39,489 nt of DNA from an uncultured Kangiellaceae bacterium (GTDB lineage Bacteria; Pseudomonadota; Gammaproteobacteria; Enterobacterales; Kangiellaceae): the NCBI GenBank assembly GCA_905479925.1, contig CAJQOL010000104.1:1-39489 (forward strand). The letters run 5' to 3'. The notes under the pieces are model-generated. The model had not been told where the DNA came from. It searched no databases and saw only the letters and a program-made list of their open reading frames with translations. A program made the position numbers and the translations under genes. Of this stretch, positions 35,167-39,489 are shown piece by piece. Numbering within the stretch: position 1 is the stretch's first letter; every line of letters begins with the position of its first letter.

Positions 35167-36078
35167 TTATAGTTGGTAGCTAATGGCACTCTTTAATAAG
35201 TTACTCGAACTGTCGCAACTTCTTACGGCTTTTGCGTCAAAAACATAGACTTGACTCTTATTGTTCTCATAGTTATCGAAAATAACGGTTACGTGTTCTT
35301 TGGAGCTAAGAGAACGTAGTGTGGCACCATAGTCGCATAACGTGGAAATGATTAGGTCCGATTTCTTCTTGTTGTTTATTTGAATCTTTTCTAATCGTTT
35401 TTCGTTATACTCTTTTCGTGATTTTTCATAAACTTCCATTTTCTTGGATAGTTCGGCCATTGTTTCTTCAAGCTTCCTTTTGGTTTTAGCCAGTTCACTA
35501 GCATCACCTTCATCGCGACGACTTTGTCTTTCGATATCACGAATATTACGCTGTAGTTCCCTGACCTCTCGACGTTGCTCGCGTTGTTGCTCTCTTAATT
35601 CTTCCATTGCCTCTTGGTAGGCCTCATAGGCCTCCATATTTTGCTCCCAATTTACATCGGCAGTTGGTGCAGTAGGGGCAACGGGAACCGCTCTGTCCAT
35701 ATCGGCAAATGCCTCACCGACTTCGCTAGCGATAGTTCCAACCAGTTGGCCAATTCCTTCGCCAAATGCCTGCCAGTCACTGGCGTTTCCAAAATGTCCG
35801 TTGCCAAAGTTAAAGGTAAAAACCATGCCTTGTTTGGCCAAGTAGAGTGACTCGGTACCTCCGCGTGAGAATACTTGGTTTTTATTGCTGAGATTAGCAT
35901 CGCTCAGAGAAGTCTCAAAAATTTTACTCATGATGCGCAACTCTTTTTCGGTTTTCGCATAATCCGCTGCGAAAGCCGTAGCGCTTGTAAAGGATAATAA
36001 AGCGATAGTGCTACTCAGTATGGTTCGTTTTATCGATTGCTTTGTAACACTCATAGTCGATTTCTGTAGATTCTTCAT
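35167..36078 (-). CDS. Exported coiled-coil protein of the ECF sigma operon, function unknown
   Basis: A 303-residue exported protein with no family I recognise. A long N-region is followed by a hydrophobic signal core, and cleavage is likely after SATAFA (about residue 37). A compact segment (about 40-125) has a GG(T/N)-type beta pattern. Residues about 145-235 form a charged coiled coil very rich in Glu/Arg/Gln (EELREQQREQRREVRELQ). A C-terminal domain carries two Cys (in TLCDYGA and VRSCDSS) that could form a disulphide. It is the last gene of the sigma/anti-sigma operon, 47 bp after the anti-sigma gene and before a terminator. It may therefore be an envelope stress effector or a signal input. 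Confidence 0.7.
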   Translation of the reverse strand: MKNLQKSTMSVTKQSIKRTILSSTIALLSFTSATAFAADYAKTEKELRIMSKIFETSLSDANLSNKNQVFSRGGTESLYLAKQGMVFTFNFGNGHFGNASDWQAFGEGIGQLVGTIASEVGEAFADMDRAVPVAPTAPTADVNWEQNMEAYEAYQEAMEELREQQREQRREVRELQRNIRDIERQSRRDEGDASELAKTKRKLEETMAELSKKMEVYEKSRKEYNEKRLEKIQINNKKKSDLIISTLCDYGATLRSLSSKEHVTVIFDNYENNKSQVYVFDAKAVRSCDSSSNLLKSAISYQL

Positions 36079-36125
36079 GGTGATTCTCTCTCTATAAATT
36101 CGTGTGTAGGTTTTATCTAGCTCAA

Positions 36126-36827
36126 TTACAGATTATTGAGTTGATTAGACCGCTTTGAATCCTCTGGATTTGACTTTACTGTCTGGATCAGCTGGTTAAT
36201 CGCTTGATTGTTTTCAATCTGATTATCTGCAAAAAAAGCGAAGCGTTTGTCTGCGTCTAGTTGATCTTGATAGCGTTGTGATTGCCAGCCTGTCATAACA
36301 AATTTAATATCTTGCTGTCTTTCATCACGATTTTTTTCAAGCCATGTCGCTAAACGCAATTTGGTTTTGTTATCCTGTTTTTCCAAGGCATCATCTAACT
36401 TGACTTGAAATATTTTATCTTGTTCTGCTTTGTAGGTCGCAAGTTGTGAAGCAACCATATTTTCAATTTTTGACTCAGCTTGATTGCCACCAAAACTAAT
36501 GTTTATACCTGCTTCGGTGGAATTAATTTCTAATTGGAAAACAACCATCAGAATAGCCAAGGTTGAGGTAGCCATTGAGCCCCAGTTAAGCCAGTTATTT
36601 TGCTTAACAGGCGGGCGAACTGCAAACTTAGTGCGATGCCATTCGGGTGTTGACTCTGGTTGCCAGGCGTTCGCCATTAGCTGCATCTCAAGGCACTGTT
36701 GATAGGTACTTTGGCAGTCGTCGCAGTTACTAATGGCCTGTTGGACCTGTTGTCTCATGTTTTGGGGTAGTTTGTTGTCAACGTAATCATTAATATGCTG
36801 AACAACTAATTGGTGATCACATAGCAT
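36126..36827 (-). CDS. Membrane anti-sigma-factor-like protein
   Basis: A 233-residue protein encoded directly after, and overlapping by 11 nt, the ECF sigma factor; GGAG lies 8 nt before its ATG. The N-terminal about 75 residues resemble the zinc-finger anti-sigma domain with Cys35-x2-Cys38. The His expected four residues before the first Cys is Ala31; Cys3, His5 or His11 could substitute as ligands or zinc may be absent. One TM helix lies at about 80-100. The periplasmic part is helical, charged and Gln/Lys-rich. It would hold the sigma factor at the membrane until a signal. The role is inferred mostly from the operon context. Confidence 0.8.
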   Translation of the reverse strand: MLCDHQLVVQHINDYVDNKLPQNMRQQVQQAISNCDDCQSTYQQCLEMQLMANAWQPESTPEWHRTKFAVRPPVKQNNWLNWGSMATSTLAILMVVFQLEINSTEAGINISFGGNQAESKIENMVASQLATYKAEQDKIFQVKLDDALEKQDNKTKLRLATWLEKNRDERQQDIKFVMTGWQSQRYQDQLDADKRFAFFADNQIENNQAINQLIQTVKSNPEDSKRSNQLNNL

Positions 36828-37401
36828 TTTTAATCTCCGAAAATCCTTTGAGTTTACCTAACGCGGTGTAAAGTCTCGTTTTTACTGTATTGATCGAATT
36901 CCCGGTTTGTTGCGCAATCTCTTCAAAAGTAAAATGCTGAAAAAATTTCAATTCAACAACTAACTTTTGTTCATCGGGAAGTCGGTCTAATATTTGTTTA
37001 ATCTGTAGATTGTTTTGTTCAATCTTATATTGTTCCGCTGGATCATTATGGTGAGAGTGAGCAACCTGAATCTCTGGACTTTGATAACTATCATCGGATA
37101 CCTCTCCCGCTCTATGCAAAGGGTTACGTCCGCGCGCCCTAAGAAAATCGGTGGTTTTATTCGTTGCAATTCGCATCATCCAACCTTTAAATTGGTTTTG
37201 TCCTCTGTAGCTGGGAAGATTTCGATAAGTCGCAAGAAATACCTCTTGCATTAGATCCATGGCATCAGATGAATTAAAAGTCATTCTCAGGCAATAATTA
37301 TAAACAAGGCCTTCGTAACGCTTTACCAGAGACACCCAGCTGCGCTGTGAGCCACCCAGCGCTTTTTCGATTAATTTTTCATCTTTATGTAGTTGAAACA
37401 T
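36817..37401 (-). CDS. ECF-type RNA polymerase sigma factor
   Basis: A 194-residue sigma70-family group IV factor. Region 2 (YEGLVYNYCLRMTF...AMDLMQEVFLATYRNLPSYRG...FKGWMMRIATN) and region 4 (ILDRLPDEQKLVVELKFFQHFTFEEIAQQTGNSINTVKTRLYTALGKL) are complete, joined by a short linker with no region 3. It should direct transcription of a stress regulon and probably its own operon, which includes the anti-sigma-like protein and an exported coiled-coil protein. I could not find a clear ECF-type promoter in 37402-37675. That gap holds only AT-rich sequence with a small AGCTA/TAGCT dyad just before the start. Confidence 0.93.
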   Translation of the reverse strand: MFQLHKDEKLIEKALGGSQRSWVSLVKRYEGLVYNYCLRMTFNSSDAMDLMQEVFLATYRNLPSYRGQNQFKGWMMRIATNKTTDFLRARGRNPLHRAGEVSDDSYQSPEIQVAHSHHNDPAEQYKIEQNNLQIKQILDRLPDEQKLVVELKFFQHFTFEEIAQQTGNSINTVKTRLYTALGKLKGFSEIKNAM

Positions 37402-37675
37402 GATGTTAGCTATCTAGCTCTTTTTGTTAAAACGAAGTTTTCAGTTATCTTGGCTTAGCAAGCTGTGTACTTCAAGTGGATTTGTTGATTATGTCGATAG
37501 CTTTGAGTAAATAGTTTGAATTTAACCAAAATATTAATGCTTTGCGCTAATTTGCCCTTAATCTAAGTTTGCAGGCGTGAAATTAGTATAAATAGGCTCA
37601 AAAGGCTGAAGTTAGTTCGGACAATTATTTTCTTCAGTGAAATCAAGTACTGAGTCGGCTTCTGTACTTGGTTAA

Positions 37676-38848
37676 TTATGTTGTCGCTTCCGAAATTGAA
37701 GCGGCCTTGTTCAATTCTATGTCTATTCTTTGGGTTAAGATCAGTGAGATTAACGCCATCGCTGCTCCGGCAAAAAAAACACTTGTCGGGCTGTGCATCC
37801 AAAGCAAACCGAAACTAGCAGGTATGATTACCGCTGCAATATGGTTGATTGTAAAACTAACACCTGAGGATGAGGCTATGTCTTTGGGATCGGCTATTTT
37901 TTGAAAGAAAGTTTTAATCGCGATTGCTAAAGCGAAAAATAGGTGATCTATTACATATAGTGCTGCTGCAATATTGGCGTTTTCGACCAAAGCATACCCG
38001 CTAAAGACTAGGATCAAACCAACGTATTCAATAGTGAGAGCTTTTCTTTCCCCTATTTTGCCAATCCAACGTCCTATTTTTGGAGCAAAATATAAGTTCA
38101 GCAAGTGGTTGATGGTGAATAATACGGCAATGTTTGCGGCGCTATAATCGAATTTTTCAACCATCATAAACCCAGCAAAAACCATAAATATTTGACGTCG
38201 AGCGCCACTAAAGAAGGTTAGTAGGTAAAAAAGCCAATACCGCTTTCTTATGATCAGTTTGCGTCTCTGTTCAACAGGGCTTTCAAATCTTGGAAAAGCG
38301 AACCATAACCATAAAAACAATAATACGCCAACGCTACCAAAAATTAGGTAAGCGCTTTTATAGGAAATTAGAAAGACACTAAAAAATATCCATATCAAAC
38401 CGTAGGTAACTAAGGAGGCAAATGCTTTTACCGATATTAACTGGCCAAGAACAGCGGGGGCTTCTTCTTTGCTCAGCCATTGTAATGATAACGAGTTGTT
38501 TATGGTTTCAAAATAGTGGAAACCAATCGACATTAAAACGGTGGTTGCATAGAGTCCTATTTCATAGGGAAAAAAGCCGGTTAGTGCCACGCCGATGGAC
38601 ATAATGCACAAGGATAAAAGAGCGAAAGTTTGTTCGCTTATGACTAACAGAACAAAGATAGCGGTGAAAGCCAAGAAGCCAGGGACTTCACGTAAACTTT
38701 GCAGAATACCGATTTCAACTCCAGTAAATTGAGCTTTTTCTACTGCAAAATTATTTAATAAGGCCACCCAAGCAGAGAATGTCAGGGTCATTAATATTGA
38801 GGTTGTAATTAGAAAGGCTTTTTTGCTTCGTAAGTGTTCAGGGAGCAT
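37676..38848 (-). CDS. Major facilitator superfamily transporter
   Basis: A 390-residue polytopic membrane protein with about 11-12 hydrophobic helices in two halves, split by a charged loop near residues 185-205 (FPRFESPVEQRRKLIIRKR). This is the MFS layout. The motif APKIGRWIGKIGERKAL at the TM8-9 side resembles the MFS loop signature. No substrate-specific feature was recognised. It is transcribed in the same direction as the sigma operon but is separated from it by a 274-bp gap, and it is divergent from the gene at the right edge. Confidence 0.85.
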   Translation of the reverse strand: MLPEHLRSKKAFLITTSILMTLTFSAWVALLNNFAVEKAQFTGVEIGILQSLREVPGFLAFTAIFVLLVISEQTFALLSLCIMSIGVALTGFFPYEIGLYATTVLMSIGFHYFETINNSLSLQWLSKEEAPAVLGQLISVKAFASLVTYGLIWIFFSVFLISYKSAYLIFGSVGVLLFLWLWFAFPRFESPVEQRRKLIIRKRYWLFYLLTFFSGARRQIFMVFAGFMMVEKFDYSAANIAVLFTINHLLNLYFAPKIGRWIGKIGERKALTIEYVGLILVFSGYALVENANIAAALYVIDHLFFALAIAIKTFFQKIADPKDIASSSGVSFTINHIAAVIIPASFGLLWMHSPTSVFFAGAAMALISLILTQRIDIELNKAASISEATT

Positions 38849-39163
38849 GTTGCAAAGGCCTGATAGTTAATCTTGTGTTGCAGAATAGACGCAACCATTG
38901 GTGGTGTCTATGATTTATTTAAAAAGGTCTTGAACAGATGTTTAACTCGAGATTTAAAAGCTAATAAAGGGGCTGTTTTGTTAAAAGTGTGTATTTAGCT
39001 TCATTTCGCCTCTAGTAGTAAGTTGAACAGGTCACAAAAGTGTCAAAATGCAATCCAATATTCACTGAGTTGAACTAAACTAAATGATTAAGCTGTAAAC
39101 ATTTAGTGTTGCTCAAATAGCTAGTTTTTATCGCTTAGGGGCAACTGAGCGAAGGAGAAAAGG
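38849..39163. promoter_or_regulatory. Divergent intergenic region, no clear promoter
   Basis: The 315-bp gap between the MFS gene and the right-edge gene. The only promoter-like pair facing right is TTGAAC (39070-39075) and TGTAAA (39094-39099) with an 18-bp spacer, which is weak. A good AAGGAG (39152-39157) precedes the next start. No repeats of note. Confidence 0.25.
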
Positions 39164-39489
39164 ATGAAAGTTTTAATCAAATTGTTTTTATTGTCGGTTG
39201 CGTTCGCTTTACCGCTAGTGTTGTTCATGCAGTCCCATTCTGAGAATGCTTGCGGTTTTGACGTGAGTGAGGAGCGACACAACTTAGTTAACCAATTAGA
39301 TGACCAAACCAAATCCAAACTGAAAGAGCTAACCAGTGTTTCTGAAAGTGATCTTTGCAGCATGCCGTTAAGTAAGCTAGAGAGGTCCCTTAGAAAGCTG
39401 AAAAGCCCTAGACCCGATCACCCTGGAGAAGCTCGTTCGTTTAGACACCTTCAGCAGTTAAGCGAAAATAAAATACTAAATGCTAAAAA
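39164..39489 (+). CDS. Secreted protein of unknown function, 3' partial
   Basis: An open frame of 108 codons that runs off the right edge without a stop. The ATG has AAGGAG 6 nt upstream. The N-terminus MKVLIKLFLLSVAFALPLVL is a signal peptide or anchor. The following residues are charged and helical (DDQTKSKLKELTSVSESDLC..., LSKLERSLRKLK), with Cys30 and a second Cys near residue 65 that could pair. There is no recognisable domain in the visible part. Confidence 0.75.
   Translation, partial: MKVLIKLFLLSVAFALPLVLFMQSHSENACGFDVSEERHNLVNQLDDQTKSKLKELTSVSESDLCSMPLSKLERSLRKLKSPRPDHPGEARSFRHLQQLSENKILNAK

Noticed and set aside
39121..39363. Minus-strand frame at the right edge
   Set aside because: It is opposite the better-supported plus-strand secreted gene with AAGGAG and a signal peptide.

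Overview
The window is 39.5 kb of AT-rich (about 40% GC by eye), gene-dense DNA. Gene content suggests a marine, peptide-degrading gammaproteobacterium. The signs are several secreted S9 peptidases and amidohydrolases, a CsrD-like protein, GGDEF/EAL signalling, a Vibrio-type secretion-monitor/SecDF pair and RND-type SecD/SecF paralogues. A Kangiellaceae/Aliikangiella-like bacterium is my best guess from protein style only; there is no rRNA to confirm it. No tRNA, rRNA, insertion sequence, prophage or CRISPR array is visible.

Layout. (1) 1-4081: two S9 prolyl-oligopeptidase-family enzymes, the first cut by the window edge and the second a lipoprotein. (2) 4140-8202: the most interesting block. 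A short secreted protein whose last 20 residues closely resemble the ribosome-arrest motif of Vibrio VemP lies directly upstream of a stand-alone secD-secF pair, in the same arrangement as vemP-secDF2. (3) 8476-12508: a large exported TolB-propeller/amidohydrolase fusion and a DUF2237 protein. (4) 12794-16450: a likely operon of CheY-like receiver, CheC-like phosphatase and a PAS/GGDEF/EAL protein. (5) 16477-20896: an exported one-Cys PrxQ-like peroxiredoxin, a CsrD-like protein with degenerate GGDEF and EAL domains preceded by a long inverted repeat, a tiny Arg-rich protein and a PLP-dependent ACC deaminase/D-cysteine desulfhydrase-family enzyme. (6) 21069-27213: a divergent acyl-CoA cluster. 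A minus-strand operon encodes a CitE-like aldolase, an acyl-CoA synthetase, a second CitE-like lyase and a mesaconyl-CoA-hydratase-like MaoC protein. A third CitE-like aldolase is divergent, and a 32-bp near-perfect palindrome lies in the shared control region. (7) 27436-30080: a hot-dog thioesterase, a small beta-barrel outer-membrane protein and an exported amidohydrolase. (8) 30372-34370: a very large hybrid sensor kinase whose 5' end appears to be missing. (9) 34371-35166: non-coding, repeat-rich DNA. (10) 35167-37401: an ECF sigma factor, a membrane anti-sigma-like protein and an exported coiled-coil protein in one operon. (11) 37676-39489: an MFS transporter and the start of a secreted protein that runs off the window.

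How the parts fit together. The VemP-like/SecDF unit would sense failing export and raise SecDF when the arrested nascent chain is not pulled out of the ribosome. The CheY/CheC/GGDEF-EAL operon and the CsrD-like protein are signalling genes linked to c-di-GMP or Csr. The CoA cluster could activate a C4-C5 dicarboxylic acid, hydrate it and cleave it by retro-Claisen/aldol chemistry, as in mesaconate/itaconate-type pathways; the substrate cannot be read from the sequence.
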